From assembly GCA_016840855.1 (NCBI GenBank), contig JAEORO010000217.1, positions 1 to 45,131 of the forward strand: a DNA stretch of 45,131 bases. The letters are read 5' to 3'. The notes beneath the pieces were generated by a model that worked only from the letters and a program-made list of their open reading frames with translations, had not been told where the DNA came from and ran no database searches. Shown one piece after another: positions 35,191 to 43,754 of the stretch (position 1 is its first letter; each line of letters starts with the position of its first letter). The stretch comes from Candidatus Thorarchaeota archaeon (GTDB lineage: Archaea; Asgardarchaeota; Thorarchaeia; Thorarchaeales; Thorarchaeaceae). The translations under genes were made by a program, and so were the position numbers.

Positions 35191-35198
35191 CTTTTAAG
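35191..35198 (-). promoter_or_regulatory. TATA-like promoter before L34e
   Basis: On the minus strand GCTTAAAAGG contains a TATA-like TTAAAAG about 45 bases before the L34e ATG. It lies between the small membrane-protein gene and L34e and would give the L34e-cmk pair its own promoter. Confidence 0.35.
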
Positions 35199-35225
35199 CA
35201 AAGCGGTACTACCAGAGCTTCAGGG

Positions 35226-35483
35226 CTAGTCTAACATAAAATCTGGCGGAAATCGAGTGAAATAGACAATGACAATAGCAAGGATAATTCCACCTAAGAT
35301 TAACCCCCGACCCGTTGTCTTTCCAACCTTGACTCCTACAAACAACATTATTGCTCCAATAAGAACAACAAGAAATGAGGATGCAGTTCCTATGAATAAT
35401 AGAAACTCCCAAATCTCTCTAAAATAACCTCCAATTAGTTTCGCGAATTCTTCCAAAGGACTCAGCAAGAAGTCGAAGATCAT
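35226..35483 (-). CDS. Small membrane protein (85 aa)
   Basis: In this 85-residue protein an amphipathic N-terminus (MIFDFLLSPLEEFAKLIGG) is followed by two membrane helices, at about 26-48 (FLLFIGTASSFLVVLIGAIM) and 60-76 (GLILGGIILAIVIVYF). I recognise no family. It sits between the EMC3-like gene and L34e, where most archaeal spc clusters have no gene, so it may be a lineage-specific insertion near the secretion genes. Confidence 0.6.
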   Translation of the reverse strand: MIFDFLLSPLEEFAKLIGGYFREIWEFLLFIGTASSFLVVLIGAIMLFVGVKVGKTTGRGLILGGIILAIVIVYFTRFPPDFMLD

Positions 35484-35618
35484 GGTTTTCCATACAATTA
35501 TCCATAGCTTCCATAATATACAGTCAATACTAAATGATGCTAATTCTGGCTACTTTTTTTGAAAACTCACTATCATCTTTTTGAATGGAAGGGCGCTCCT
35601 TGCCTTTCCGAACAGTTT

Positions 35619-36182
35619 CTATGTAGTGAGAACTTGTGTTCCCATGATTCGTTGAAGAATGCTTGACAATCCTAATCCAATAAGGAAATAGAAACCATAG
35701 AAACTCAGACCAAAACCTGCCGCAGTTGGTTGTCCGACCAATCCCACAAGGAATGGCAGAACTTTTTGGATGTTGAAGGGAAGGACAACTACAATATCAT
35801 CAATTCCGCCAGTGCTATAGAATCCTCTAAGAATCCCGAATAGAATAAAGAACGGAACCAAGAAGATCAAAGAAGGTTTGCATCTCGTGCTCATCTGTTC
35901 TCGTTGAATTCGATCAATGTAGGCTTTTCTTCTCTTCACCTTCTTCAGAAGCTTTTCATTTTGGGTCTTGTTCGCTTTTTGTTCCATTTCACGGAACTGC
36001 TTGATTTCTAGCTGGTATCGATTTAGCCTACGCATATCCGTGAAACGCTTCATTGCTAAATTACTAAGAGTAGAGATGGACAAGGAAATGAACAGGATAA
36101 ATATTCCTGCCATTGGGGGTTCACGAAAGACTGCGAATGTTGCTGCAAACCAAGCCATGAAATTTCCAATAATGTCCTGCAT
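35619..36182 (-). CDS. EMC3/TMCO1/DUF106 membrane-insertase-like protein
   Basis: This 187-residue archaeal member of the Oxa1/EMC3/TMCO1 superfamily helps insert membrane proteins. It has a first hydrophobic segment (about 24-42) and a cytoplasmic charged hairpin (NRYQLEIKQFREMEQKANKT, ending QREQMSTRCKPS). Two or three C-terminal membrane segments follow. A positively charged coiled coil between the first and second helices is the family hallmark and binds ribosomes. It begins 6 bases after AdkA, and SecY is nearby, as in many archaea. Confidence 0.87.
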   Translation of the reverse strand: MQDIIGNFMAWFAATFAVFREPPMAGIFILFISLSISTLSNLAMKRFTDMRRLNRYQLEIKQFREMEQKANKTQNEKLLKKVKRRKAYIDRIQREQMSTRCKPSLIFLVPFFILFGILRGFYSTGGIDDIVVVLPFNIQKVLPFLVGLVGQPTAAGFGLSFYGFYFLIGLGLSSILQRIMGTQVLTT

Positions 36183-36188
36183 GTCTTT

Positions 36189-36779
36189 TTACTCCATTAA
36201 GGTGTCTGCAAGTTCTGAAGCTGCTTCTTCAACAAGACCTTCACGGTTCTTGATTATTCTGACGGTTGCTCCTGTGATCGTGCCTACTGCTACTGCAGCA
36301 GCTCTGCACATCTCTTGGTGAATCTGAATATCGATAACCGCCTGAGCGTCTCGTGTTCTAGTTTCATCTCCAACTCTGCGGCTTGCAATTTTCTCTGAGT
36401 CGGCCTCAACAAGAACTACAGTCTTTGGTTTGATAGCACTCGCTACCCATTCTGGAAGACCTATCAAGAACCCATTGTTAGTTTGGATAAGAGTATGAGT
36501 ATCTACAATGACTTTAGCTGTTTTTGCCTTCTTGGCAATAGCAACTCCAGCTTTCCTTTGATTCTCTCTTTGAATTGAAGTGGGTAATTTCCGCATCTCA
36601 TCACGGGTCTTTACTTGTCCCGCCTTTGTAGCGATCTCGAACATTTCTGTTCCTAAGTTTAAAACAAGAACTTCCTCGCCATGTTTCTCTTTGACCTGAT
36701 CAACTGCTGCATTGATAACAGTTGTTTTCCCAACTCCTGGGATTCCAGTCACAATAACAACATTCCGCGACTCAGTCAA
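36189..36779 (-). CDS. adkA: Archaeal adenylate kinase AdkA
   Basis: The 196-residue protein converts AMP plus ATP to two ADP. The P-loop is VTGIPGVGKTTV (10-21). KTRDEMRKLPTSIQRENQRK and VIVDTHTLIQTNNGFLIGLP are typical of the archaeal trimeric adenylate kinase, which is unrelated in detail to bacterial Adk. It starts with TTG 7 bases after GGTGA. It keeps the usual linkage with SecY and the EMC3-like gene, although another gene is now inserted between it and SecY. Confidence 0.95.
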   Translation of the reverse strand: MTESRNVVIVTGIPGVGKTTVINAAVDQVKEKHGEEVLVLNLGTEMFEIATKAGQVKTRDEMRKLPTSIQRENQRKAGVAIAKKAKTAKVIVDTHTLIQTNNGFLIGLPEWVASAIKPKTVVLVEADSEKIASRRVGDETRTRDAQAVIDIQIHQEMCRAAAVAVGTITGATVRIIKNREGLVEEAASELADTLME

Positions 36780-36865
36780 GGTTGTTTCACCGTGTTCTGA
36801 AGATAGGCGCTGCGTTGGATGAACCAGTTATAATTCCTTCTGTACATCTGAGTTTTTTGGATTTC

Positions 36866-37840
36866 CTAGGAAAGTAAACGTTTCAATGTCCTACAAACAA
36901 CTAGATTCACCCAAAGGTTCTGGCTTCTGTCGCCGCCTCCTCGCACAAGCTTCAGGTTCCAGAGACCATGGGATTTTTGCTTCTCGATGAACCAATCCAC
37001 TCCCTCTTGTATCTGTGGATGCTCCACTGACAGACCCAACTTTGATAGAGTATCGAGAGCGGAAAGAAGGTCTGTAAACCAAAAGGGGAATGAGAACCGG
37101 GTCCAATACTCTGGAGCTTTTCTATCTGAGTAACTATCAGCCTTGAAGATGCTTGAAGCTAGTAGTTCGGCTGCTTTCCTCACATACAGCTGTTCTTTAT
37201 ATTTGGGATGAGCTGCGAAGGCACGAAGAACAACGCCAGTCACCATGTGTGAATACGGCTTATTCTTAATTGGCGGAACTGGTTCTGAATGGACCATACA
37301 CTCTTTGATACTAAGATTAAAAGACCTAAACGGGATAGCCCATGCTCCATCATCCTGACGGATTGACAGCAACCACTCAAGTCCCAATTTTATACGACTG
37401 TCCTTATGATATCCCGCTTTGATTAGCAGCTCCATGAACGCTGCTGAATAGTTTGGTGTGTATTGGTTCCAGTATACTCCCCGAAAATCTCCTTCTTCAG
37501 TCTGGCACTCAAACATGAATTCTGCCGCGCGCTCGATAGCTGGATGCGCTCTGTCTAAAAGATACTTCTCAACCAGTATGGCGAGGTTTCTGAAGGTTTC
37601 CACTTGATCATACCCCTTGCTTGACCTGATGTCTAATTTTGGATTTGGGTACCGCCAAGAACCATTTGCTTGTTGTTTACTGAGTAGTCTTTTAGCTTCC
37701 TTCAATTCCCATAGATGCTTTGCTGAACCTAGATTTTCATCAAAGAGATCACAAGAGACTTGGAATCTTATTGCTTCGTTTGATGCTGATCCTAGCAAGG
37801 GAATTGGGTCATATGTGAGCTTACTCCTCCAATTGTCCAT
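36866..37840 (-). CDS. Terpenoid-cyclase-like alpha/alpha-toroid protein
   Basis: The 324-residue protein has repeated helical motifs ending in Gly-Xaa-Trp patterns (KQQANGSWRYP, CQTEEGDFRG, SIRQDDGAWAIP, KQKSHGLWNLK). These are the QW-like repeats of the squalene-cyclase/prenyltransferase alpha-alpha barrel. The catalytic DxDD of cyclases is missing, so an enzymatic role is doubtful and a binding or scaffold function is possible. It is inserted between secY and adkA, normally neighbours in archaea. The ATG at 37840 follows GGAG by 9 bases; an upstream ATG at 37900 is less convincing. Confidence 0.78.
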   Translation of the reverse strand: MDNWRSKLTYDPIPLLGSASNEAIRFQVSCDLFDENLGSAKHLWELKEAKRLLSKQQANGSWRYPNPKLDIRSSKGYDQVETFRNLAILVEKYLLDRAHPAIERAAEFMFECQTEEGDFRGVYWNQYTPNYSAAFMELLIKAGYHKDSRIKLGLEWLLSIRQDDGAWAIPFRSFNLSIKECMVHSEPVPPIKNKPYSHMVTGVVLRAFAAHPKYKEQLYVRKAAELLASSIFKADSYSDRKAPEYWTRFSFPFWFTDLLSALDTLSKLGLSVEHPQIQEGVDWFIEKQKSHGLWNLKLVRGGGDRSQNLWVNLVVCRTLKRLLS

Positions 37841-37942
37841 GATTGTTCTCTCCTTACTAACTCTCAGTTTTCTTTTCTCTAATAGAACTATGACTCCCAT
37901 CTTAAATTATGTTAGAAAAATATGCTGAGTGGAATAGAATAC

Positions 37943-37965
37943 GAAGGGAGTTGTTGGCTCCCTTC
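37943..37965 (-). terminator. Hairpin after secY
   Basis: GAAGGGAG and CTCCCTTC form a perfect 8-bp stem with a 7-base loop, beginning 10 bases after the secY stop codon on the minus strand. It is followed by CGTATTCTATTCC rather than a long T-run. It is a plausible end or pause point for the spc-operon transcript before the toroid gene. Confidence 0.5.
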
Positions 37966-37974
37966 TATTTCTGC

Positions 37975-39480
37975 CTAAATTATTCCCAGGAGTCCAGCTA
38001 CACCCTCGCCGCCCATTCCTGCGAGTTGTTCTTTTGCAATTTGTTCATAGTACTGTTTAATGATTGAAACCATAAGCAAAATTCCGGTTCCACTTGCAAG
38101 CGCTCCCATGATGTCTGCGGCTGCAGCAAGTATTCCTATCAGGAAACCTCCTAGCCCAGCTACTATTGGAATATAACGTTCAAGCAGTCTTTCAAGCACT
38201 TTCTCACTGGTTCGAAATCCTGGAATGATGTACCCTGAGTTGAGCAATTGCCGTGACACGTCTCTCGGTGCAATACCTGAGATGTCCACCCAGATTTTAC
38301 TGAAACCCCAACAGAGTATAATCATTAATGCTGCGTAAATGAAGATATGCAACCATCCTTCCATGCCTTCTTCAATAAGACGGAATATCCCCTGAGGCGG
38401 CGTGATATATTTCGCCAGTCCTTGTGTAGCAATCATTCGTCCGCTCTGTGGATCGCGTTCAAAAACACCTATCCAGCTCAAGAAGGGATTATCTCCTTCA
38501 GGGTTGAATGCTCCAGAAATTATCTGACCAAAGAACAGGATGTTGGCATAAAGGGCTTGGGCTAAAATAACAGGGATATTTGAGGTGTAGAGTAGTTTGA
38601 TTGGATATCTCGCTTTCATTCCTCGATACTTGGCATACTGAAGTGGAATCTCCACTCTGACTGACTCCATCCATATCACTGCAAAGAAGATAACGAATGT
38701 GACAGACAGCGACAGTATACTGGGGTCGTACCCATTCCTTACCAAGAACCAGCCCCATTCTACAGGAGGTCCCTGTGTAGTGCCGATTCCAGCATATCTG
38801 AGGAGGTTGCTGAATAGAGCAGCGATGATTCCTTTTGGTAGTTTCGTTTCACCACCGGGGTAACCATCTGGCGCTGCAGCTTCAGCATCAATGAAGTTCA
38901 ATGAGTTGAATAGCACTTGACCTGCAACATTGGTCATGATGAAGAGTGACACACCAGAACCAAGACCCCAGCCTTTCTGTACCAGCTCATCCATCAGGAT
39001 TACGATGAGTCCTGCCATGAACAATTGTAGGAACACCAATACTGCTTCGTTGGGCTGTAGCTCACCATAAGCTTGTCCCATGATGTAAGCAATCGCCTGG
39101 AAGGCAGTCATGATCATAGCGATGGCTTTCTGTCCTCCAGTGAATAGTGCTCTGTCCTCTGGGTCTCCGAAATCTACATTGATGATCTTTGAACCTGAAA
39201 GTAGTTGCATGACCAGTCCTGCAGTGACAATAGGTCCGATACCAAGCTCCATCAAGGTACCACGCGTACTAGCAAGAATAACTCGCATCGCCCAGAGATA
39301 GTCTGTTCCCACTCCCTTGTCAACACCATAAAGTGGCATGTGCGACATGATCAGGAATATTATGAGTATAATCGCAGTCCAAACGAACTTCTCACGAAAC
39401 GAAACCTCTCTGTCAGGCGTTTTGACTTCAGGCATTATCCGTACAAGGGGGGATAATGCTTTGAGGAACCTACTGGTCAT
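37975..39480 (-). CDS. secY: Preprotein translocase subunit SecY
   Basis: The 501-residue protein has about ten membrane helices and forms the protein-conducting channel. It has the SecY N-terminal LMSHMPLYGVDKG, then GIGPIVTAGLVMQLLSGSKI and LVQKGWGLGSGVSLFI. The cytoplasmic loop VRVEIPLQYAKYRGMKARYP and the late SGIAPRDVSRQLLNSGYIIP loop match archaeal SecY/Sec61alpha. Position after L15 is the standard archaeal order. The start is ATG at 39480 with GGAG 10 bases upstream. Confidence 0.97.
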   Translation of the reverse strand: MTSRFLKALSPLVRIMPEVKTPDREVSFREKFVWTAIILIIFLIMSHMPLYGVDKGVGTDYLWAMRVILASTRGTLMELGIGPIVTAGLVMQLLSGSKIINVDFGDPEDRALFTGGQKAIAMIMTAFQAIAYIMGQAYGELQPNEAVLVFLQLFMAGLIVILMDELVQKGWGLGSGVSLFIMTNVAGQVLFNSLNFIDAEAAAPDGYPGGETKLPKGIIAALFSNLLRYAGIGTTQGPPVEWGWFLVRNGYDPSILSLSVTFVIFFAVIWMESVRVEIPLQYAKYRGMKARYPIKLLYTSNIPVILAQALYANILFFGQIISGAFNPEGDNPFLSWIGVFERDPQSGRMIATQGLAKYITPPQGIFRLIEEGMEGWLHIFIYAALMIILCWGFSKIWVDISGIAPRDVSRQLLNSGYIIPGFRTSEKVLERLLERYIPIVAGLGGFLIGILAAAADIMGALASGTGILLMVSIIKQYYEQIAKEQLAGMGGEGVAGLLGII

Positions 39481-39549
39481 TCACATTTGTCTCCTGCAGA
39501 GGTGTTTTGGGGTCCAATTGGAGTGTCCCTTTAAAGCTTTCCAGACAGA

Positions 39550-39999
39550 TTATTCCGCTGGAAGATCAATGGTACCTCCAACACCCGCGATTTTTTCCCG
39601 AGCCCTGGAAGTGATTGCTTTGACACCTACTAGATTCAGTTTTCTTGTCACTTTTCCAGAGCCCAAAATTCTATCAATACCAAGTTTTGACACATCAATA
39701 TTGTACTTCTTTCCAGTCATTGATGCGACACCTTGTTCAACGAGTCTGTCTGCAGCCTCATCAATATCCCCGATGTTAACTGCTACAAGGTTATCAACGA
39801 CTTTTTGAGGTCGCTTAAAGCCCCACTTTCCGAAGTATCTTGGATTTTCTTGCATGACCTTGATGTAGTGATGTTTCTCGGAGCCTGCCATACCCTTGCC
39901 CCCACGTTGACCTGCTGCTCTATGACCTTTTGTCCGTCCATATCCAGCAGATCGGACGCCTCTCATCTTGTTGATCCTTTTCGACTTTCTTTTCTGCAT
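39550..39999 (-). CDS. rpl15: Large ribosomal subunit protein L15
   Basis: This 149-residue protein has the glycine-rich N-terminal arm RGVRSAGYGRTKGHRAAGQR, the archaeal GKWGFKRPQKVV segment, and the C-terminal KLNLVGVKAITSRAREKI that fit archaeal L15 (eukaryotic uL15). In most archaea it directly follows L30. Here an Hsp20 gene intervenes. Confidence 0.96.
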   Translation of the reverse strand: MQKRKSKRINKMRGVRSAGYGRTKGHRAAGQRGGKGMAGSEKHHYIKVMQENPRYFGKWGFKRPQKVVDNLVAVNIGDIDEAADRLVEQGVASMTGKKYNIDVSKLGIDRILGSGKVTRKLNLVGVKAITSRAREKIAGVGGTIDLPAE

Positions 40000-40013
40000 C
40001 TTCTATCTTCCTT

Positions 40014-40547
40014 CTATTCCTTCTTGAGGCGCACTTCTAATACACCATTTCTAATTGCTGATTTTGCCTCTTCTTTCTTGACTTTCGTTGGAAGCTCGAT
40101 TACCTTGTGATATGGTCTCTGAGAATTATCTGCATGTATTGTAAGGGCGGTTCCCTTGATTCTTACTTTGATCTCATCTTTCTCAACGCCAGGCACTTCA
40201 GCGACTACAATTATCTCATCGTTCTCCTCGACAACATCCACAAGCGGCTCTAGACTCGAAGCTGACTCAGCTCCTTCATCTATTGGAGGATTACCAAAAC
40301 GCTGAATTATTGGCTTTCCATCGGGACCAACTTTCATTGAGAACCCGAATACAAATGGGTTTGTCCCTTCTGAGTTTCTGAGCATCTCTTCAAATGCCTC
40401 ACTATCGAACAAAGTCCCTTGATTCATATCATTCATCATTCGGTCCATCATCTCTTCGATTTGACGGAATAGCTCCTCTGGTAGGAAATCGCCTAACCAA
40501 CGCCTGAGTTTCCTTCGAGTCTCATCATCTCTATCGTCCCACGACAT
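40014..40547 (-). CDS. Small heat-shock protein (Hsp20/alpha-crystallin)
   Basis: In this 177-residue protein the C-terminal ~80 residues form an alpha-crystallin domain (PLVDVVEENDEIIVVAEVPG through ALTIHADN to NGVLEVRLKKE). The ending lacks the classic I-x-I tail, since it stops soon after the NGVLEV motif. The N-terminal ~60 residues are acidic/Met-rich (EEMMDRMMNDMNQG). It is an ATP-independent holdase. It lies inside the spc operon between L30 and L15, and the ATG at 40547 follows GAGGTGAT by 4 bases. The upstream GTG at 40556 belongs to that binding site. Confidence 0.92.
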   Translation of the reverse strand: MSWDDRDDETRRKLRRWLGDFLPEELFRQIEEMMDRMMNDMNQGTLFDSEAFEEMLRNSEGTNPFVFGFSMKVGPDGKPIIQRFGNPPIDEGAESASSLEPLVDVVEENDEIIVVAEVPGVEKDEIKVRIKGTALTIHADNSQRPYHKVIELPTKVKKEEAKSAIRNGVLEVRLKKE

Positions 40548-40557
40548 TTGTATCACC

Positions 40558-41040
40558 TCATATCATACGTAGCGCAAGACCGTTAATGTCTTCCCCACGG
40601 TATCCTGTTATACCTCCCATTCCAATACCAAGTTTCTTCTTTCCCTTGTATCCACCTGTGGGCGGAGTCAACCTGAATACCGGCTTTAGTCCATCTACGT
40701 CCCTTACATCTGCTTCACCAGACGTAATTGCTTTGGCTAGAGCTTTGACACTACTATACTTCGAATTCTTTTTCACATAACTGTCAGTTAATCTTTCATT
40801 TCCAGGCACTCTACCTCTCTTTGAAAGAAGCTTCTCGATGACCTCTCCAGTGGGCTCTCCCCAAATGATGTAATCCTTTGCTTTTGTGATCATGCCTTGA
40901 AGACTTGGAGAAACCTTCAGTAGCCTCGCTTGATGTAGTCTTCCAAGTAGGAGTTTATCTAGTGTGTCCTCAATCTCAGGTCTCACTCTGACTCCTCCTC
41001 TCACACGAATTGCCAGCATAATCTTGTCCGTTTCACTCAT
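40558..41040 (-). CDS. rpl30: Large ribosomal subunit protein L30
   Basis: The 160-residue archaeal/eukaryotic L7-type L30 has LAIRVRGGVRVRPEIEDTLD and LGRLHQARLL. DYIIWGEPTGEVIEKLLSKR and the final PTGGYKGKKKLGIGMGGITG are also typical. It overlaps S5 by 4 bases (ATGA), so the two are translationally coupled. Its stop is followed at once by the ribosome binding site of the Hsp20 gene. Confidence 0.95.
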   Translation of the reverse strand: MSETDKIMLAIRVRGGVRVRPEIEDTLDKLLLGRLHQARLLKVSPSLQGMITKAKDYIIWGEPTGEVIEKLLSKRGRVPGNERLTDSYVKKNSKYSSVKALAKAITSGEADVRDVDGLKPVFRLTPPTGGYKGKKKLGIGMGGITGYRGEDINGLALRMI

Positions 41041-41714
41041 ATCTCAGCCACTCCTGTTGTACCCCACTCCTGAGGTGGAAGCATTCTGTAGGTCTGTATC
41101 AAAGCATCAACAAAGGCTTTTGCGAAGTTAGATGAGGTCCTGGACCGTCCCTTTGTAATTGACCAGACATCATTAAGTCCAGCAATTCTGAGGACTATCT
41201 TTCCAACATCAGCTGTGACAAGGCCTGTCCCTTTTGGTGCAGGTCTGAGAGTTACTGATACTGAACCTGAAGCTCCATTCACTTGGAACGGGATGCTATG
41301 AGGGTCATGGCACCTACATTCCCATGAACCACACCCTCTTCGGAACATTGTGATATTCAATTTGGCTCTTGATTCAGCGGCTCGCACAGCTGGAACAAAC
41401 TCTGGTGCTTTACCCACACCAATCCCAAGGACTCCTTCACCATTCCCAACTATTACCGTGATTCTAAAGCTCTTCTGCTGACCACTGTCTGACTGTCTTT
41501 GTACAAGAGTTACATCTACCACTTCTTGACGAAGATCTGGAAACAATGCATCAACAATCTCAGGCTCTCTAATCCGATAGTTGTTTTGCATAATCTCTTC
41601 TATAGAGTTGATATGCCCCTCTTTCACAAGCCTACCAAGTTTTGTCTTGGGGATCCATTCATCTAATGGATTGATTTCAGCACGTGGTTGTCTTCTTTTT
41701 CTTTGTTTACTCAT
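41037..41714 (-). CDS. rps5: Small ribosomal subunit protein S5
   Basis: The 225-residue archaeal S5 (eukaryotic uS5) has the double-stranded-RNA-binding-like region with FRITVIVGNGEGVLGIGVGK. The cysteine-bearing archaeal stretch RRGCGSWECRCHDPHSIPFQ and the C-terminal fold RPAPKGTGLVTADVGKIVLR follow. These support decoding fidelity and helicase-like mRNA contacts. ATG at 41714 is preferred; a GTG one codon upstream is also in frame. It is cotranscribed with L18 and L30. Confidence 0.96.
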   Translation of the reverse strand: MSKQRKRRQPRAEINPLDEWIPKTKLGRLVKEGHINSIEEIMQNNYRIREPEIVDALFPDLRQEVVDVTLVQRQSDSGQQKSFRITVIVGNGEGVLGIGVGKAPEFVPAVRAAESRAKLNITMFRRGCGSWECRCHDPHSIPFQVNGASGSVSVTLRPAPKGTGLVTADVGKIVLRIAGLNDVWSITKGRSRTSSNFAKAFVDALIQTYRMLPPQEWGTTGVAEI

Positions 41715-41727
41715 CACATATCATCCC

Positions 41728-42486
41728 CTATGTACTAGCCTTCTTACCTTTCTTGCCTTTTCCTCTAGCGATAAGCTTCTTTGGCTTCGGTTTTCGAGGT
41801 ATGGCTCGAGGAGGTTTGGCTTCGGACTTCTCTCTCTTAGGCTTCTTTGCCTTTGGTTTCTCAGCAGCTGCCTTCTTTGCAGGTGCTTTCGCCTTCTTTT
41901 TCTTCAGTTGTGCAGCTGGAATATCTTCGAGAGCTTTCTTGACTGTTGCCACTTTCTTGGGAATAGTCGTTACATTCGTCTTCTTCTTTCCCAAATCACT
42001 GAACATTGATGATTTATCACCAAAATGCTCGTAAGCTGACACGATGTGTTCACCAGTGATTCTTGCTTCCTCAGGTAGAACCTCAGAATTATGAGGCACA
42101 TCAAGACCAGCATCAAGTGCTCCTTTTAGTGCTGCATATATCCTGGAACCTTTGACTGGTGGATTCAGACCCACATCTAATACAGCTTCTTTCACACCTT
42201 GGCTCTTAGCTCGTAGACCTGCTAAGAACCCAGTCAGATAAGCTGCTGGGACATTACCTGTGCCAGCAGTCCATCCATGTTTTCCAAGCTCTGTTGAGAC
42301 CGCAGAAGCCACCGTTGAATCACCGACGACGGAGGCATTGACAATCTGAACTATTGTGTTGGTATTGGTCTTTCTTACGACCAGTCTTGGGTTTCTGGAG
42401 AGTAACAACCTTCTACGACGATAGTAGTTGGTTTTTCCTTCTCTTCTTCGTCGAAACTTTACTCTATATGTTGGACCCTGAGCCAT
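41728..42486 (-). CDS. rpl18: Large ribosomal subunit protein L18 with lysine-rich tail
   Basis: This 252-residue protein carries the archaeal L18 (uL18) core: [20 protein letters not shown], then [20 protein letters not shown] and [20 protein letters not shown], the 5S rRNA binder. After about residue 190 it has a ~60-residue Lys/Ala/Pro-rich tail ([20 protein letters not shown] and on to [11 protein letters not shown]). Typical archaeal L18 proteins are near 190-200 residues, so the tail is an extension resembling eukaryotic rRNA-binding tails. Its start overlaps the L19e stop by one base. Confidence 0.95.
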   Translation of the reverse strand: MAQGPTYRVKFRRRREGKTNYYRRRRLLLSRNPRLVVRKTNTNTIVQIVNASVVGDSTVASAVSTELGKHGWTAGTGNVPAAYLTGFLAGLRAKSQGVKEAVLDVGLNPPVKGSRIYAALKGALDAGLDVPHNSEVLPEEARITGEHIVSAYEHFGDKSSMFSDLGKKKTNVTTIPKKVATVKKALEDIPAAQLKKKKAKAPAKKAAAEKPKAKKPKREKSEAKPPRAIPRKPKPKKLIARGKGKKGKKAST

Positions 42487-42932
42487 TATTTGGACAGCCT
42501 CCGTTCTGAAATGTAAGTTCTAAGATGAGCAGTGTTTCGGAATGCGTTACCTTTTGCCTTAAGATACAGTTCTCTATAGACTCTTGGTGAAATCTTACCC
42601 TCACTCCGAAGTTTTCGAAGTTCCTTCCGCATAGGACGAATCTTCATCATCCATCGATCTTTACCACTCAACTTAGATGTTGACTTTCCTTTCTTAGTTC
42701 CTGAACCTACTCTCTGACCTTTCCGTTTCTGACGAAGATTATGTCGCGCACGACCCCTACTAACACCACGAATTGGTTTCTTCTGAATGGCACCTTCATC
42801 AACTAGACGTCTAATATCATCCCTAGTTATTGCTAGGCTAATCTCATCTTCGAACTGAGGGTCCATCCAGACGCGTGTTTCGCCACACTTCATAACATCT
42901 GCGGCTAGTCTTTTTTGAGTGCTAAGTTTCAT
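42486..42932 (-). CDS. rpl19e: Large ribosomal subunit protein L19e
   Basis: The 148-residue protein begins [20 protein letters not shown] as L19e does, then has [20 protein letters not shown] and [15 protein letters not shown]. It is an archaeal/eukaryotic-specific helical protein that forms an inter-subunit bridge. GGAGGTG lies 8 bases before the ATG. Stop and start signals overlap with L32e and L18 in the usual L32e-L19e-L18 order. Confidence 0.96.
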   Translation of the reverse strand: MKLSTQKRLAADVMKCGETRVWMDPQFEDEISLAITRDDIRRLVDEGAIQKKPIRGVSRGRARHNLRQKRKGQRVGSGTKKGKSTSKLSGKDRWMMKIRPMRKELRKLRSEGKISPRVYRELYLKAKGNAFRNTAHLRTYISERRLSK

Positions 42933-42934
42933 TA

Positions 42935-43741
42935 CTAATCCACCTCCAATTCAAGGTCTGTGAAGAGATCTTCCTCTTCAACTTCTTCTCCTCGTCCAGG
43001 ATTGAGAACTCTCAGGAGTTTTGCATCTGCTGCAGTAATGATTTCTTGACGTTTCCTGAATCCTACCGTAGAGGCAATTCGAATTGCATGCACTTCTGGG
43101 TCTAATTCTTCTAAGTCGGATGGCTTATGGACCCTCACCTCAATATAGAGAGATGGATGGAGGTCTCTCACAGCTTTTGGTGTTCGATAACCTGTAGAAA
43201 CCATCGCCACGCGTCCTTTCCGATTTTGGCGTGTTGCACTATCAATTCCTTTGGGCCTTCGCCAAGAGCTTCTTACTCTAGTCCATCTATGAGCAAGCTC
43301 ATGATCGAAACTAGGTTTGCGTTTCTTTTTCTCCCTAGCAATCTTTAGTATACGCTGGTCAGTGTTCTGTACTCTGAGAGGTGCCTCGTACTTTGGTTTC
43401 TTTTTGGGAGCGGCTTTCTTTTTCTTCGGTTTTTCCTCTTTAGCTTCCTTTGGTTTTTCTTTCTTAGGAGTAACTTTCTTTTCTGACTTTGGTTCAGCCT
43501 TCTTTGTTGGCTTTTTCTCTTTAACTGCCTTCTTCTTGGGAGCAGCATCTGGAAGCATCGCCTGTGCAGCTTCTATTATTTTTGCAGCGCTGTTTTCACT
43601 TAAACCATCTACTTTTTCGGCGAGTTTGTTAGCCTTTGCACGGGACATGCTCAACACCGTTTTGATACCCGCCTCTTTGAGCTTCTCCTCTAGTTTTGGT
43701 CCCACTCCTGGCAGGTCTTTCAGTTCTGGCTTCTTTGACAT
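42935..43741 (-). CDS. rpl32e: Large ribosomal subunit protein L32e with helix-hairpin-helix N-terminal extension
   Basis: In this 268-residue protein the C-terminal ~130 residues are L32e (KPSFDHELAHRWTRVRSSWR, then a block rich in Arg up to KAVRDLHPSLYIEVRVH, ending VLNPGRGEEVEEEDLFTDLE). The first ~62 residues form a helix-hairpin-helix pair (DLPGVGPKLEEKLKEAGI and DGLSENSAAKIIEAAQAML). A ~60-residue Lys/Pro/Ala-rich linker joins them. Similar HhH-extended L32e proteins are known in some archaea; here the linker is long. The extension would add RNA or DNA contacts on the 50S surface. Confidence 0.94.
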   Translation of the reverse strand: MSKKPELKDLPGVGPKLEEKLKEAGIKTVLSMSRAKANKLAEKVDGLSENSAAKIIEAAQAMLPDAAPKKKAVKEKKPTKKAEPKSEKKVTPKKEKPKEAKEEKPKKKKAAPKKKPKYEAPLRVQNTDQRILKIAREKKKRKPSFDHELAHRWTRVRSSWRRPKGIDSATRQNRKGRVAMVSTGYRTPKAVRDLHPSLYIEVRVHKPSDLEELDPEVHAIRIASTVGFRKRQEIITAADAKLLRVLNPGRGEEVEEEDLFTDLELEVD

Positions 43742-43754
43742 ATCATTGGCTCTC

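Noticed and set aside
38498..38758. Minus-strand open frame within secY in another frame
   Set aside because: It overlaps conserved secY codons and has no family resemblance.
41684..42034. Plus-strand hydrophobic open frames opposite L18
   Set aside because: Same effect: they mirror the lysine-rich tail of L18 rather than encoding a membrane protein.
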